Position numbers and translations under genes: made by a program. This document shows positions 39,042 through 49,359 of a DNA stretch of 64,000 bases, piece after piece. The stretch is from Streptococcus dysgalactiae subsp. dysgalactiae (GTDB lineage: Bacteria > Bacillota > Bacilli > Lactobacillales > Streptococcaceae): assembly GCF_900459225.1 (NCBI RefSeq), contig NZ_UHFH01000003.1:960501-1024500 (forward strand), given 5' to 3'. Numbering within the stretch: the first letter of the stretch is position 1; each line of letters starts with the position of its first letter. The notes under the pieces are model-generated. The model was not told the DNA's origin. It saw only the letters and a list, made by a program, of their open reading frames with translations, and ran no database searches.

Positions 39042-39965
39042 TTAGTTATTGCTTGTGTTTAAACTGATAAGAGCGCGATTTTCTTTGGTCTTAGTGTATT
39101 GCTTGCGGTAGTGACTTGGTGTCATGTCATAATATTGTTTAAATTGGCGATTAAAGTTAGAAAGATTGTTAAAGCCAATCACATTAGCAATTTCAACAAT
39201 AGGTTTGCTTGAATTGACCAACAATTCGCAGGCCTTGTTAAGTCTTACTTGAATAATAAATTCAGTACAGGAGCTACCGGTATGTTGCTTAAAAATAGCC
39301 ATAAAATGAGTCTTACTGTAACCAATAAAGTCGGCTAAAAAATCGATAGTCAATGACTGGTGGTAGTTATTATTGATGTAAGCAACCAGTTCTCGAATTT
39401 TTTCATTTTTTCGATGGATATCATCAGTGTATTTTCGGATGACATACCGGTGGTAATATAATAAGTATAAGAATTCGTGTAGTTTAGCCTTTAAGAGTAA
39501 TTCAAAATGACGATCCTCTTCTTTGGATAAGCTGAAAATCACAAACAAGCAGTCTTTTAAAGCATCATAACCTGGCATATCAGGTTTAATGCAAGGCAAA
39601 AATTTGTAAGTGCTGTCTTGTAGGGGCTGTAAATACCGATTAGTCACTTGATCACCAACGGAAGATCCAATCATATCCAAATGAAACTGAAAAGTTTCAA
39701 TCACATGAGTTTCCCCGTTAATAGGATGAATGGAGTGCATGCCATTAGGTCTAATCAGAAGAATATCACCTGTCTCACCATTAAAAAAGTCGTTATCAAT
39801 ATGATAGCGAGCAGTTCCTTCTTGAACATAGGTGAGTTCTAATTCTGGATGTCAATGGAATAAAATATCAGGTCGCCCATCATTGATGACAGTCTGAAAA
39901 TAACGATAAGGTAGCGGCTTTCTCTTAGCCTGTATACCTAAACGTGGTTGTAACTTATTAAACAT
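39042..39965 (-). pseudogene. AraC-family regulator inactivated by a nonsense codon
   Basis: The full frame starts at ATG 39965 (MFNKLQPRLGIQAKRK) and would give about 307 aa. A TGA at 39854-39852 interrupts it at DILFH-stop-HPELELTYVQEG, where AraC cupins usually have Trp. Downstream the frame is clean: cupin sensor (GDILLIRPNGMHSIHP) and two C-terminal HTH motifs (SLTIDFLADFIGYSKTHFMA; IVEIANVIGFNNLSNFNRQF). Internal reinitiation at the ATG at 39740 would give a 232-aa product with the HTH but a cut sensor. The sugar or other ligand is unknown. Confidence 0.85.
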
Positions 39966-40146
39966 GTTTTCTCTCTCCTGAAACAATAGTCAGTTAGTAG
40001 TATTGTAACAAAAAAATGGCTTATTTCTAAGGATATGCTTAAAAAAATTTTTTCTACAATAGTAAGTGATGATCTCCAGGCGGTCAATGACTAACATGTT
40101 AGTTGTTTAATGTAGAGCGTTGTATACTGAATAGAGTCAATCTTTT

Positions 40147-40155
40147 TGTTATACT
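40147..40155 (+). promoter_or_regulatory. Extended -10 promoter of the SGNH hydrolase gene
   Basis: TGTTATACT (TG-n-TATACT) lies 25 bp before the ATG at 40180. Confidence 0.5.
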
Positions 40156-40179
40156 AGAGATAATAATAAGGAGTTTGAC

Positions 40180-40794
40180 ATGTTAGAAATTGTTTCAGAA
40201 GAATTACGACGCTATCAAGAAAAGAAGCTAGCAGATTACCATGATAAAAATAAGAGTACTAAAAAAGGGGGCATTGTTTTTGCTGGAGATTCATTGATTG
40301 AGTTTTTCCCCTTAAAAAAAGCCTTAGGAACAGCCTTTCCTTTTATTAATCGAGGTATTGCAGGAATTGATAGCCAGTGGTTAGTGACGCATTATGATGA
40401 TCATATTACTGATTTAGAACCAGAAAAAGTATTTTTATTAATTGGTTGTAATGACATTGGTCTAGGATTTGACAAGAATCATATTGTTTCAACTATTGTA
40501 GAATTGATTAACCAGATTCGAAGCCATTCCATCTATAGTCAGATTTACCTTCTGTCATTATTACCGGTGTCACAGAATCCAGCATACCAGACGACGGTTA
40601 AAGTTAGGACAAATGCTGTTATTGATAGCATTAATCACGAATTATCCATGATTCCTTCTGTAGAATTTATTGACGTCAATACTTGTCTTAAAGATGCACA
40701 AGGTGGACTAGCAGATAGCTATACCTTAGATGGTCTACACCTTAATTTTCAGGCCTATGCTATAATGGCACAAGTCATTAAGGACTACTTATAA
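40180..40794 (+). CDS. SGNH/GDSL-type hydrolase (204 aa)
   Basis: Cytoplasmic esterase-like protein with no signal peptide. Block I GDSLIEFFPL carries the nucleophile Ser, block III is IGCNDIGLG and block V DGLHLN carries Asp and His. The ATG follows AAGGAG. The family includes PAF-acetylhydrolase-like esterases that act on acetyl or acyl groups; the substrate is not known. Confidence 0.87.
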   Translation: MLEIVSEELRRYQEKKLADYHDKNKSTKKGGIVFAGDSLIEFFPLKKALGTAFPFINRGIAGIDSQWLVTHYDDHITDLEPEKVFLLIGCNDIGLGFDKNHIVSTIVELINQIRSHSIYSQIYLLSLLPVSQNPAYQTTVKVRTNAVIDSINHELSMIPSVEFIDVNTCLKDAQGGLADSYTLDGLHLNFQAYAIMAQVIKDYL

Positions 40795-40970
40795 AAGCAT
40801 TAAGAAACCAGCAACTACTGGCCTATGATGACCTTTTTAGATTATGCTAAGAAGATCAATATAACCAATTATTCTTTGTCCAAGTAGTTCTCACTGCCCT
40901 TAATGTCGATGAGAAGATTCGGGTATCCCTGTTTTGTAATTTAGTGTATAATGGAAAAGAAGGAGTTACC

Positions 40971-42098
40971 ATGAAATTTGAAAAAAAACATATCCTCTAT
41001 CTTGTTGTGACATTTATTCTTTGTTATGCTATTTTAGCCAACTGGGAAAATGGAACTGATATTGTAAGGACTATTTATAAAACAAGCCTCCCCTTTCTCT
41101 ATGGAGCAGCAGGAGCTTATATTGTTAATATTGTCATGAGTGCTTATGAAAAAGCATATGTCTACGCTTTTAAAGGAAGTCACCTCGTTTTAAAACTTAA
41201 GCGAGGCATCTGTATGTTGCTAGCTTATCTGACCTTTTTTATTTTAATCACTTGGATTATCTCAATTGTCATCCCAGATTTAATTGCTAGTATTAGCGCC
41301 TTAACAAAATTTGATACACCATCTATTAAAGAAGTGGTTAATCAGTTAGAACATAATAAATTATTAGCGCGTGTCATCAAATATATTGGTGGTGATGCCA
41401 AACTGACACAAACCATTACGAGTTATAGTCAACAATTATTAAAACAATTTATCGGAGTCCTAACGAATATCTTGACGTCAGTGACTGTTATCGCATCTGC
41501 GATTATCAACCTTTTCATCAGTTTTGTCTTTTCACTCTATGTCCTGGCCAACAAAGAGAGTCTTTGTCGTCAAGGAAATACTTTGGTGGATACTTATACT
41601 GGTAAATATGCTCAGAGTATTCATTATCTAGTTGATTTATTACATCATCGTTTTCATGGTTTCTTTGTCAGCCAGACCTTGGAAGCTATGATTTTAGGGA
41701 CTCTCACAACGACGGGAATGTTTTTACTACAATTACCATTTGCCGGAACTATTGGGGTATTAGTGGCCTTCACTGCATTAATTCCAGTTGTCGGAGCTTC
41801 TATTGGTGCAGCAATTGGTTTTGTTTTAATTATGACCCAATCCATGTCACAAGCGATTGTGTTTATTGTGTTTTTAATTATTTTACAACAAATTGAAGGA
41901 AATTTTATCTATCCAAGAGTGGTGGGAGGTTCCATTGGTCTGCCAGCAATGTGGGTGTTAATGGCCATTACTATTGGAGCTTCCTTAAGAGGAATAGTTG
42001 GGATGATTATCGCCGTTCCTTTAGCAGCAACTCTCTATCAAGTCATTAAGGATAACATCCAAAGAAAACAAGCCATTCAAAAAAAACAGGTTTCTTAA
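40971..42098 (+). CDS. AI-2E/PerM-family membrane transporter (375 aa)
   Basis: About eight membrane segments arranged as in the AI-2E family, with a central soluble region (about 90-190) and the C-terminal signature QQIEGNFIYPRVVGGSIGLPA. The ATG at 40971 follows AAGGAG, with TATAAT at 40947-40952 upstream. Members export small molecules or exchange ions. No ligand is implied here, and the name does not prove AI-2 transport. Confidence 0.85.
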   Translation: MKFEKKHILYLVVTFILCYAILANWENGTDIVRTIYKTSLPFLYGAAGAYIVNIVMSAYEKAYVYAFKGSHLVLKLKRGICMLLAYLTFFILITWIISIVIPDLIASISALTKFDTPSIKEVVNQLEHNKLLARVIKYIGGDAKLTQTITSYSQQLLKQFIGVLTNILTSVTVIASAIINLFISFVFSLYVLANKESLCRQGNTLVDTYTGKYAQSIHYLVDLLHHRFHGFFVSQTLEAMILGTLTTTGMFLLQLPFAGTIGVLVAFTALIPVVGASIGAAIGFVLIMTQSMSQAIVFIVFLIILQQIEGNFIYPRVVGGSIGLPAMWVLMAITIGASLRGIVGMIIAVPLAATLYQVIKDNIQRKQAIQKKQVS

Positions 42099-42116
42099 CA
42101 AGAAACTTGTTTTTTA
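42084..42116 (+). terminator. Terminator overlapping the end of the AI-2E family gene
   Basis: AACAGGTTTCT and AGAAACTTGTT pair around TAACA and are followed by T. Confidence 0.7.
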
Positions 42117-42144
42117 TCGAATAAATAGATAGGGAGGTAGTGAG

Positions 42145-42825
42145 ATGTATTCGATCAAATGCGATGATATAAAGCTGATGCCAAGAGAACGGTTGATGCG
42201 CATGGGGGCCGAAGCCTTAAGCAACCAAGAATTATTAGCCATTTTATTAAGGACAGGAAATAAAGAAAAACACGTTTTGGAATTATCTTCTTACCTGTTG
42301 TCACATCTAGAAAGCTTAGCAGATTTTAAAAAGCTGTCCCTGCAAGAATTACAAACCTTAGCGGGAATCGGTAAAGTGAAAGCAATTGAAATCAAAGCAA
42401 TGATTGAATTGGCTGCTAGGATTCAAGCAACTGAGCAAACGATGTCTGAGAAAATTCTTTCAAGTGTTCAGATTGCAGAGAAGATGATGGCTGTTTTAGG
42501 CGATAAAAAGCAGGAGCATTTAGTGGTTCTGTATTTAGATAGTCAAAATCGCGTGATTGAAGAGAAAACGATTTTTATAGGGACAGTCAGACGTTCGATC
42601 GCAGAACCTAGAGAAATTTTATATTACGCTTGTAAAAATATGGCAACAAGCCTTATTGTGGTTCACAATCATCCATCAGGAAGTATTGACCCGAGTCCTA
42701 ATGATTACGCTTTTACTGAAAAAATAAAACGATCATGTGAAGACATAGGCATCATTTGCCTGGATCACATCATCGTCAGTTATCAATCTTATTATAGTTT
42801 CCGAGAAAAATCATCTCTTTTCTAG
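42145..42825 (+). CDS. radC: RadC-family JAB/MPN domain protein (226 aa)
   Basis: An N-terminal helix-hairpin-helix part ([22 protein letters not shown]) and a C-terminal JAMM metalloprotease-like domain with [14 protein letters not shown] (His, His, Ser, Asp) are present. The historical DNA-repair role is doubtful; in streptococci it is not needed for repair or recombination. The ATG follows GGGAGG. Confidence 0.92.
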   Translation: MYSIKCDDIKLMPRERLMRMGAEALSNQELLAILLRTGNKEKHVLELSSYLLSHLESLADFKKLSLQELQTLAGIGKVKAIEIKAMIELAARIQATEQTMSEKILSSVQIAEKMMAVLGDKKQEHLVVLYLDSQNRVIEEKTIFIGTVRRSIAEPREILYYACKNMATSLIVVHNHPSGSIDPSPNDYAFTEKIKRSCEDIGIICLDHIIVSYQSYYSFREKSSLF

Positions 42826-42826
42826 C

Positions 42827-43522
42827 TTAAAAGTCATTGACAAATAAATCAAAGAGTTGCAAATCTTCCTTGCGGACATCTTGAAGCAACTCAGGATGCC
42901 ATTGAACACCCAAAAAAGGAATCGCCTCGTTAGTAGAAACAACAGCTTCAATCGTTCCATCACGAGGGTCTCTTGCAATAACTTTTAAATCATCAGCGAC
43001 CTTTTTTAGACTTTGATGATGAAAAGAATTAATGACAGTTTTCTTACCATATATAGGATATAAAATGGAATCTTCATCCACAATCATTTCATGCGATAGA
43101 AAATCAGAAGGAGCATCTTGCCAATGGGAAGGAATATTCTGGTTTAAACTGCCACCTAAGGCAACGTTCATTAATTGAGTCCCACGACAGACGCCTAAAA
43201 TAGGTTTTTTATGGGTTATAGCTTCTTTAATGATGGCTAGTTCAAAGTAATCTCGTTCGGGTGAGAAATCATTATCAAAGGCAGCTTTTTCTTCTTGATA
43301 ATATTTAGGGTCTACATTTTGTCCCCCAATTAAAATTATTTTATCGACCATGGCCACATACACCTTAGCAGCTGACTCATCACCAATTGGTAATAGAAGA
43401 GGTAAGCCACCTACATCAGTAACTGCCTGGACAAAACCAGTAGGCGCATATGACCAGGGCAGATTATCTAGAGCGATATTTAATCTCTGATTTGTACTTA
43501 TTCCAATGATGGGTTTGGACAT
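42827..43522 (-). CDS. Class I glutamine amidotransferase-like gamma-glutamyl hydrolase (231 aa)
   Basis: Peptidase C26/PuuD-like enzyme. The nucleophile Cys is in ILGVCRGTQLMNVALGGSL and the His in GVQWHPE. It hydrolyses gamma-glutamyl amide bonds such as gamma-glutamyl-GABA; the actual substrate is unknown. The ATG follows GGAGG, 9 bp after the rex stop on the same strand, so it is probably cotranscribed with rex. Confidence 0.85.
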   Translation of the reverse strand: MSKPIIGISTNQRLNIALDNLPWSYAPTGFVQAVTDVGGLPLLLPIGDESAAKVYVAMVDKIILIGGQNVDPKYYQEEKAAFDNDFSPERDYFELAIIKEAITHKKPILGVCRGTQLMNVALGGSLNQNIPSHWQDAPSDFLSHEMIVDEDSILYPIYGKKTVINSFHHQSLKKVADDLKVIARDPRDGTIEAVVSTNEAIPFLGVQWHPELLQDVRKEDLQLFDLFVNDF

Positions 43523-43531
43523 TGCACCTCC

Positions 43532-44176
43532 TTAGCCAAGATGGTTTTGATTCATAAAATAGAGAAGGGTTTGCAATTCGCTAGTTAAATCCACGGATTG
43601 GACAATCACACCTTTTGGAACCTGTAAATGGACAGGAGCGAAACTTAGAATCCCTTTAATACCAGCTTCAATGAGTTGTTCGGATACTTCTTGAGCATAG
43701 ATACTTGGCACAGTTAAGATAGCCGTTTCAATATCAGTATTGTCAAGTTGGTCTTTGATGGTTGAAATCCCATAAATTGGAATACCATCAGTGGTCTTGG
43801 TCCCTACAAGAGGATTATCATCAGTATCAAATCCCATTGCAATCTGCATTTTATTACGGTCATGGAAACGGTAGTGTAAAAGTGCGCGACCAATGTTACC
43901 ACATCCAACTAAAATCACGTTAGTAGTAGAATGATCGTTAAGTAAATCAGCAAAGAAATTCATTAATTTGGTGACATCATAGCCAAAGCCACGACGTCCT
44001 AATTCTCCAAAATAAGAAAAATCTCGACGAACAGTTGCCGAATCAATGCCCATAGCATCTGCAATTTGTTTAGAGCTAGCTTTTTCAACCTGATCAGCAT
44101 GAAAACGTTTGAAAATGCGGTAATAGAGTGATAAGCGTTTTGCGGTCGCTTTTGGAATAGATTTATCAATAACCAC
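43532..44176 (-). CDS. rex: Redox-sensing transcriptional repressor Rex (214 aa)
   Basis: It binds DNA when NADH is low and controls fermentation genes. The N-terminal winged helix ([35 protein letters not shown]) is followed by the Rossmann domain [15 protein letters not shown]. The C-terminal swapped helix is present. The start is GTG at 44176 behind AAGGAG. Confidence 0.94.
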   Translation of the reverse strand: MVIDKSIPKATAKRLSLYYRIFKRFHADQVEKASSKQIADAMGIDSATVRRDFSYFGELGRRGFGYDVTKLMNFFADLLNDHSTTNVILVGCGNIGRALLHYRFHDRNKMQIAMGFDTDDNPLVGTKTTDGIPIYGISTIKDQLDNTDIETAILTVPSIYAQEVSEQLIEAGIKGILSFAPVHLQVPKGVIVQSVDLTSELQTLLYFMNQNHLG

Positions 44177-44320
44177 TGTTTAACTCCTTATAGAATTGTC
44201 ATTACATTTATCTTTCTTTATTGTAACAGAAAGTTTGTGAAAACTGCAACGTTTTGTTCATTATTTTGTGAAAAATCTCTTTTCATAGAAACCGTAACTC
44301 GTTTATAGGAGGATAAGAAA

Positions 44321-44347
44321 AAAGCTAAGAAGAAAATTCTTAGCTTT
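44321..44347 (-). terminator. Terminator of the DUF4649 operon
   Basis: AAAGCTAAGAA and TTCTTAGCTTT form an 11-bp stem; on the minus strand it is followed by a T-run. Confidence 0.75.
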
Positions 44348-44354
44348 GCTATTT

Positions 44355-44564
44355 TTAGTGAAGGCCTTGTTGCTCAAGGAAAAAGTAGAGGTTTCCAAAC
44401 TGTCCCGTATCATCTAGTTGCTGGCCATCTATCATTACCTTGGTAACAGGGAAATAATCTGCAATAGCAATTTGACAAGCTAATTGCGCCTGTTTATAGT
44501 CATCATAACCAGCATAGGAAATCCGCTCTTCCTGTTTGTTGTTTAAATAGCTAATGTCAATCAT
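44355..44564 (-). CDS. DUF4649 family small protein (69 aa)
   Basis: Conserved streptococcal small protein of unknown function (ISYLNNKQEERISYAGYDDY; TKVMIDGQQLDDTG). It has a strong GGGAGGTGA ribosome site. It closes the minus-strand cluster prs - cysteine desulfurase - DUF1831 - DUF4649. Confidence 0.75.
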   Translation of the reverse strand: MIDISYLNNKQEERISYAGYDDYKQAQLACQIAIADYFPVTKVMIDGQQLDDTGQFGNLYFFLEQQGLH

Positions 44565-44631
44565 TGTATGTCACCTCCCTTTTTGATAGCACCATTGTAG
44601 TACGCAGGGAAGAGAAATACAATTGATTAGC

Positions 44632-44979
44632 TTAGACTTTTGTTTTACTAAAAATATCACGTTCGACAAGGCTATCCATAAGGAAATAAAACTTGTCTTG
44701 AAGAATTTTATTGCCTTCAGATTTGAAAATATTAACTAACCTAAGACCAGACTGATCGGTAATAGCAAGTTTAAAGCTATCGAGTTCTTTATTTATCGTA
44801 ATTTTTAAAGGAAAACCTTCTCCTGAATTAGGAACTTTTTCTAACAAGCGGATTAATTGATAATGCCCCACCTTGGTTTGTGTAAAAGTAGTGTCTTTCA
44901 AAGCGTATTTTTTGACAGTTGGACTGATTTGGTAACGATATTTACAGTCTTTTAAAGTAATTTCTTTTTCAAATGCCAT
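44632..44979 (-). CDS. DUF1831 family protein (115 aa)
   Basis: Soluble small protein ([20 protein letters not shown]) of a family usually found next to NifS-like cysteine desulfurases in lactobacilli and streptococci. Here it overlaps that gene by 11 bp. A role linked to sulfur transfer is inferred from this fixed partnership only. Confidence 0.8.
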   Translation of the reverse strand: MAFEKEITLKDCKYRYQISPTVKKYALKDTTFTQTKVGHYQLIRLLEKVPNSGEGFPLKITINKELDSFKLAITDQSGLRLVNIFKSEGNKILQDKFYFLMDSLVERDIFSKTKV

Positions 44980-46096
44980 CTGATTCTCCTAGAATTTTTC
45001 GTAAGGTTTGAGCCAGTTGAGTGACTTCTTCGAAGGTATTTTGATCTGACAGGCTGACGCGAATGGATTCTGCTAGGCGATGAGACTCTTTGCCATAGTA
45101 AGCTGCAAGTACATGACTTGGCTCAACGGTTCCAGCTGTACAAGCAGAGCCTGTCGACACTGCAAAACCAGCTAAGTCAAGTTGGGTTAGTAGGACTCCA
45201 TTTTGATAGCCAGGAAAGCCAATGTTAATCACTTGTGGCAGAGAGTTTGGTCCTTGATTAAGGTAATAAGAGAGTCCCTCTAACTGTTCCAACAAGTGAT
45301 CCCGTAAAGAAGTGATATGATTGGTTGCTGACAAACAGTTAGTTAAAGCATCCTTTAGAGCTTGTGCCATCCCCACAATGCCTGGTATGTTTTCAGTGCT
45401 GGCTCTGTGTTTATGTTCTTGTTCTCCCCCATGAAGTAGGGAGTCCATAATCATTCCTCTACTATAAAGGAATCCAACACCCTTAGGACCGTGAAATTTA
45501 TGAGCAGAAGCTGATAAAAAATCAATCCCCAATTGCTCAGGAAAAATCTCAAATTTTCCGATAGCTTGTACAGCATCTACGTGAAAAACCGCTTGATGGT
45601 CTCTAAGGAGGTTTCCAATCTCTTGAATAGGTAAGACATCACCTGTTTCATTATTAGCATACATCATGCTTACTAAAATCGTATCATCTCGGAGCGCCTT
45701 TTTAACGTCAGCTAAATCAATTCTTCCATTTTTGCAAGGCAAATAAGTCACCTCGAATCCAAGTCGGTCTTCAAGATAGGCCATAGTGTGAAGAACAGAG
45801 TGATGTTCAATAGCAGTTGTGATGAGGTGCTTACCCTTATTTTGATTAGCTAAGGCGTAGCCTTTAATAGCTGTATTGTTGCTTTCTGTCCCTCCAGAAG
45901 TGAAAATAATGTGGCGAGCATTAACGTCTAAAAGATTGCTGATTGTTTTGCGCGATTCTCTTAGAGTTTTGCTTGCTTGACGTCCGTAAGAGTGAATACT
46001 AGAAGGATTGCCAAAAAAATCTGTCATTGTCTCTGTCATTACTGTGATGACAGCTGGACTAAGTGGGGTAGTAGCAGCGTTGTCAAAATAAATCAT
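44969..46096 (-). CDS. Cysteine desulfurase, NifS/IscS-like (375 aa)
   Basis: PLP enzyme that takes sulfur from cysteine. The PLP Lys is in [19 protein letters not shown] and the catalytic Cys in [17 protein letters not shown]. It may supply sulfur for tRNA thiolation or other acceptors; no Fe-S scaffold gene is adjacent. Its start overlaps the prs stop by 4 bp. Confidence 0.9.
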   Translation of the reverse strand: MIYFDNAATTPLSPAVITVMTETMTDFFGNPSSIHSYGRQASKTLRESRKTISNLLDVNARHIIFTSGGTESNNTAIKGYALANQNKGKHLITTAIEHHSVLHTMAYLEDRLGFEVTYLPCKNGRIDLADVKKALRDDTILVSMMYANNETGDVLPIQEIGNLLRDHQAVFHVDAVQAIGKFEIFPEQLGIDFLSASAHKFHGPKGVGFLYSRGMIMDSLLHGGEQEHKHRASTENIPGIVGMAQALKDALTNCLSATNHITSLRDHLLEQLEGLSYYLNQGPNSLPQVINIGFPGYQNGVLLTQLDLAGFAVSTGSACTAGTVEPSHVLAAYYGKESHRLAESIRVSLSDQNTFEEVTQLAQTLRKILGESDGI

Positions 46097-47073
46097 GCGT
46101 CATGTTTACCTTTGGGTTTATAGGAGAAAAGAGGACTTAATGGTTTTCTTTCGTGAATTCGGATGATTGCTTCTGCAATCAAGTCGCTAGCACTAAGGTA
46201 AGTGACATTTTCTGGGACACGGTTTTTGGTCTTAACAGAATCTGTAACGATAATGTCTTTAATCGGAGCAGTTTCCAAAACATCCGCAGCACCACCAGCA
46301 AACAAGCCGTGACTAGCAACGGCGTAAATGTCAGTTGCACCTGCTCGTTCAAGGATCTTAGCAGCTTCTGCAAAAGTTTTTCCAGTGTTAAGAATATCAT
46401 CAATCAAGATAGCTTTTTTACCAGCAACATCACCGATAACATAGCCCTCTTCACGCTCTGAGTCATCCTCTGCGTAGTCAATAATAGCAATTGGTGAATC
46501 CAGATACTCTGCTAAGCTTCTAGCACGTTTAATACCAGAATTTTTTGGGCTCACTACAACAGTATCGGCACCTGCCAAGCCAAGTTGGCTGTAATGATCA
46601 GCAAACAAAGGCACTGTGAAAAGATTATCCACTGGAATATCAAAGAAGCCCTGTACTTGAACGGCATGCAAGTCAAGTGTGACAACGCGGTCAATACCAG
46701 CTTTGGTTAGCATGTTAGCAACTAATTTAGCTGTGATAGGTTCACGAGATTTAGCTACACGATCTTGACGTGAGTATCCAAAATAAGGTAAAACAATATT
46801 GACAGTGTTGGCGCTAGCACGTTTACAAGCATCAATCATGATGAGTAATTCCCAGAGATTATCATTGACAGGAAAACTAGTGGATTGAATGATGTAAAGA
46901 TCATCACCACGAACTGTTTCTTCAATGTTAATCATAATTTCCCCATCAGAGAATTGGCGGGAAGAAATTTTCCCAAGAGGAATTCCTGATGCTTTCGAAA
47001 TTTTCTCGGCAATCGGGAGATTTGATGTGAGTGAGAACAGTTTGATTTGCTTGTCAGCATATCGTTCAGTCAT
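46093..47073 (-). CDS. prs: Ribose-phosphate pyrophosphokinase (326 aa)
   Basis: It makes PRPP from ribose 5-phosphate and ATP. Motifs: [37 protein letters not shown] and the PRPP loop [15 protein letters not shown]. Streptococci often carry two prs genes, and this one lies with the cysteine desulfurase, so it is probably the second copy. Confidence 0.92.
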   Translation of the reverse strand: MTERYADKQIKLFSLTSNLPIAEKISKASGIPLGKISSRQFSDGEIMINIEETVRGDDLYIIQSTSFPVNDNLWELLIMIDACKRASANTVNIVLPYFGYSRQDRVAKSREPITAKLVANMLTKAGIDRVVTLDLHAVQVQGFFDIPVDNLFTVPLFADHYSQLGLAGADTVVVSPKNSGIKRARSLAEYLDSPIAIIDYAEDDSEREEGYVIGDVAGKKAILIDDILNTGKTFAEAAKILERAGATDIYAVASHGLFAGGAADVLETAPIKDIIVTDSVKTKNRVPENVTYLSASDLIAEAIIRIHERKPLSPLFSYKPKGKHDA

Positions 47074-47171
47074 GGTAAATTTAGCTCCTTCATTTCAACA
47101 AGTAGAATAAACAGGAAGAAATTCCAAGTTTTATTCAAAGTGATTCATTAACATTACTATTTTAACAAAAA

Positions 47172-47197
47172 AACAGAAAAATTTCAGTCTTTCTGTT
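47172..47197 (-). terminator. Terminator of the CYTH gene
   Basis: AACAGAAA and TTTCTGTT form the stem, with a minus-strand T-run from 47171 downward. Confidence 0.65.
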
Positions 47198-47201
47198 GAT
47201 T

Positions 47202-47783
47202 TTATCTGCTATTTCCAGGATTCTTCAAGGTTTTGCTAAAACGAGCAACTTTGCTTTTAGCATACTTAAAGGCAATCTGATGTTGGGTTAAAAAAAGATC
47301 AAAATCGATTTTTCCTTTGATTGGATCAGTAACTTCTAACTCTAATTCATAGTCTTTAGTATTGGCATACTGATTGTAATCCAAAGCCATTTTCCCAATT
47401 GGAGTATCGCTTTCTCTCCGAATAGTCGTCAAATGTCCAAACGTTTTAAGAGCCTCTAAATCAATCCCAATAGAAGTGATTAAGCCAAGAGCTGGCGACT
47501 CTGGCAAGTGCCCATGCTTAATCATGTCTTTTGCTTGTTCAAGAGTGAGAGGGAGATTGTATTCACGATTACCAACTTTTTCAGGAACTTTCAAGGTTAG
47601 TTCGGCACTATTTGTAAAGGTACGAATGCGCAGTGACATCTTATTAGCTTTTAAATCAAACCCCTCGGTGTCGATGTAATAATTAGTCTGTGTCACTGGA
47701 GCTACATGACTCATTTGAGAAAGGAGACGATTATATTCATCTTTGGTTAATAAGGTTTTATATTCAATTTCTAGGTTGGTCAT
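47202..47783 (-). CDS. CYTH domain protein, putative triphosphatase (193 aa)
   Basis: The diagnostic ExExK motif is Glu5-Glu7-Lys9 in LEIEYKTLL. Other charged strands of the triphosphate tunnel follow (KMSLRIRTF, LTLKVPEK, RRESDTPIG, YELELEVTD). Such proteins hydrolyse inorganic triphosphate or ThTP. The gene is divergent from relQ, a neighbourhood conserved in Firmicutes. Confidence 0.88.
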   Translation of the reverse strand: MTNLEIEYKTLLTKDEYNRLLSQMSHVAPVTQTNYYIDTEGFDLKANKMSLRIRTFTNSAELTLKVPEKVGNREYNLPLTLEQAKDMIKHGHLPESPALGLITSIGIDLEALKTFGHLTTIRRESDTPIGKMALDYNQYANTKDYELELEVTDPIKGKIDFDLFLTQHQIAFKYAKSKVARFSKTLKNPGNSR

Positions 47784-47809
47784 GGGAAATTCCTTTTAAA
47801 CTTAATTTG

Positions 47810-47818
47810 TGCTATAAT
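47810..47818 (+). promoter_or_regulatory. Extended -10 promoter of relQ operon
   Basis: TGCTATAAT lies 58 bp before the relQ GTG. Confidence 0.55.
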
Positions 47819-47876
47819 AAATTGTTATTTCAATTTTATATTAATATCCTAGCTTTGACAAGAAAGGAGAAAACAG

Positions 47877-48548
47877 GTGGCTTTAGATTGGGAAGAATTC
47901 TTAGACCCTTACATTCAAACTGTTGGTGAATTAAAAATTAAATTGCGTGGTATTCGCAAGCAATTTCGTAAGCAAAATCGTTATTCCCCTATTGAGTTTG
48001 TAACAGGCCGGGTGAAATCAGTTGAAAGCATCAAAGAAAAAATGGTCCTGCGTGGGGTTCTTGAAGAAAACATAGCGCAAGACATCCAAGATATTGCCGG
48101 TCTCCGTATTATGGTGCAATTTGTAGATGATGTTGAAGAGGTTTTAGCATTGCTACGTCAACGGCAAGACATGACAATTGTCTATGAACGAGATTACATT
48201 CGCAATATGAAATCCAGTGGCTACAGGTCTTATCATGTGGTTGTTGAGTACCCTGTTGATACCATTGAAGGTCAAAAAAAGGTTCTAGCTGAAATTCAAA
48301 TCCGTACTCTGGCGATGAATTTTTGGGCAACGATTGAACATTCGTTGAACTATAAATATGGCGGAGATTTCCCAGAAGAAATCAAAAAACGTCTTGAATT
48401 GACCGCAAAAATTGCCTTAGAATTAGACGAAGAAATGCGTAAAATTCGAGAAGACATTCGGGAGGCTCAATTATTGTTTGACCCCGTGACACGAAATTTA
48501 AGTGATGGTGTAGGAAATAGTGATGACACAGATGAATTATACAGATAA
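47877..48548 (+). CDS. relQ: Small alarmone synthetase RelQ (223 aa)
   Basis: It makes (p)ppGpp from GTP or GDP and ATP. It is synthetase-only, with no HD hydrolase domain. Motifs: [46 protein letters not shown] and [17 protein letters not shown]. The start is GTG at 47877 behind AAAGGAG. It forms an operon with nadK, rluD-like and pta. Confidence 0.93.
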   Translation: MALDWEEFLDPYIQTVGELKIKLRGIRKQFRKQNRYSPIEFVTGRVKSVESIKEKMVLRGVLEENIAQDIQDIAGLRIMVQFVDDVEEVLALLRQRQDMTIVYERDYIRNMKSSGYRSYHVVVEYPVDTIEGQKKVLAEIQIRTLAMNFWATIEHSLNYKYGGDFPEEIKKRLELTAKIALELDEEMRKIREDIREAQLLFDPVTRNLSDGVGNSDDTDELYR

Positions 48549-49359
48549 GGTGAAGCGAGTTGCCATTATTGCGAATGGCAAATATCAAAGCAAACGCGTT
48601 GCCTCTAAACTTTTCGCCGTATTTAAAGATGATCCTGATTTTTACTTATCAAAGAAAAATCCAGACATCGTGATTTCTATTGGCGGGGATGGGATGCTTT
48701 TATCTGCCTTTCACATGTATGAAAAAGAATTAGATAAGGTACGTTTTGTAGGAATCCATACAGGTCATCTGGGATTTTATACCGATTATCGGGATTTTGA
48801 ACTTGATAAATTAATTGATAATTTAAGAAAAGACAAAGGAGAGCAAATCTCCTATCCCATCCTGACAGTGGTTATTAGTTTGGATGATGGTCGTGTTATT
48901 AAAGCGCGTGCCTTAAATGAAGCTACAGTTAAGCGCATCGAAAAGACAATGGTAGCAGATGTTATCATCAATCATGTGAAATTTGAAAGCTTCCGAGGTG
49001 ATGGCATTTCGGTATCTACACCTACTGGAAGTACAGCATATAATAAGTCCTTAGGAGGGGCTGTCTTACATCCGACGATTGAAGCTCTCCAATTAACGGA
49101 AATTTCTAGTCTTAATAACCGTGTCTTTAGAACCTTGGGCTCATCAGTCATTATTCCCAAAAAAGATAAGATTGAGTTAGTGCCGAAACGCTTAGGTATT
49201 TATACCATTTCCATTGATAATAAAACCTATCAGCTTAAAAATGTCACTAAAGTGGAGTATTTTATCGACGATGAGAAAATTCATTTTGTCTCATCTCCAA
49301 GTCATACGAGCTTTTGGGAAAGGGTCAAGGATGCCTTTATTGGAGAGATTGACTCATGA
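48523..49359 (+). CDS. nadK: NAD kinase (278 aa)
   Basis: It phosphorylates NAD to NADP. The GGDGM motif is in [14 protein letters not shown] and the second family block is [23 protein letters not shown]. The ATG at 48523 is chosen from AGGAA six bases ahead; it overlaps relQ by 26 bp. It was formerly annotated ppnK. Confidence 0.93.
   Translation: MTQMNYTDKVKRVAIIANGKYQSKRVASKLFAVFKDDPDFYLSKKNPDIVISIGGDGMLLSAFHMYEKELDKVRFVGIHTGHLGFYTDYRDFELDKLIDNLRKDKGEQISYPILTVVISLDDGRVIKARALNEATVKRIEKTMVADVIINHVKFESFRGDGISVSTPTGSTAYNKSLGGAVLHPTIEALQLTEISSLNNRVFRTLGSSVIIPKKDKIELVPKRLGIYTISIDNKTYQLKNVTKVEYFIDDEKIHFVSSPSHTSFWERVKDAFIGEIDS

Noticed and set aside
40795..40970. Short frame after the SGNH hydrolase gene (MTFLDYAKKINITNYSLSK)
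   Set aside because: Only about 19 codons before a stop, no ribosome site; could be a relic but is not supportable.
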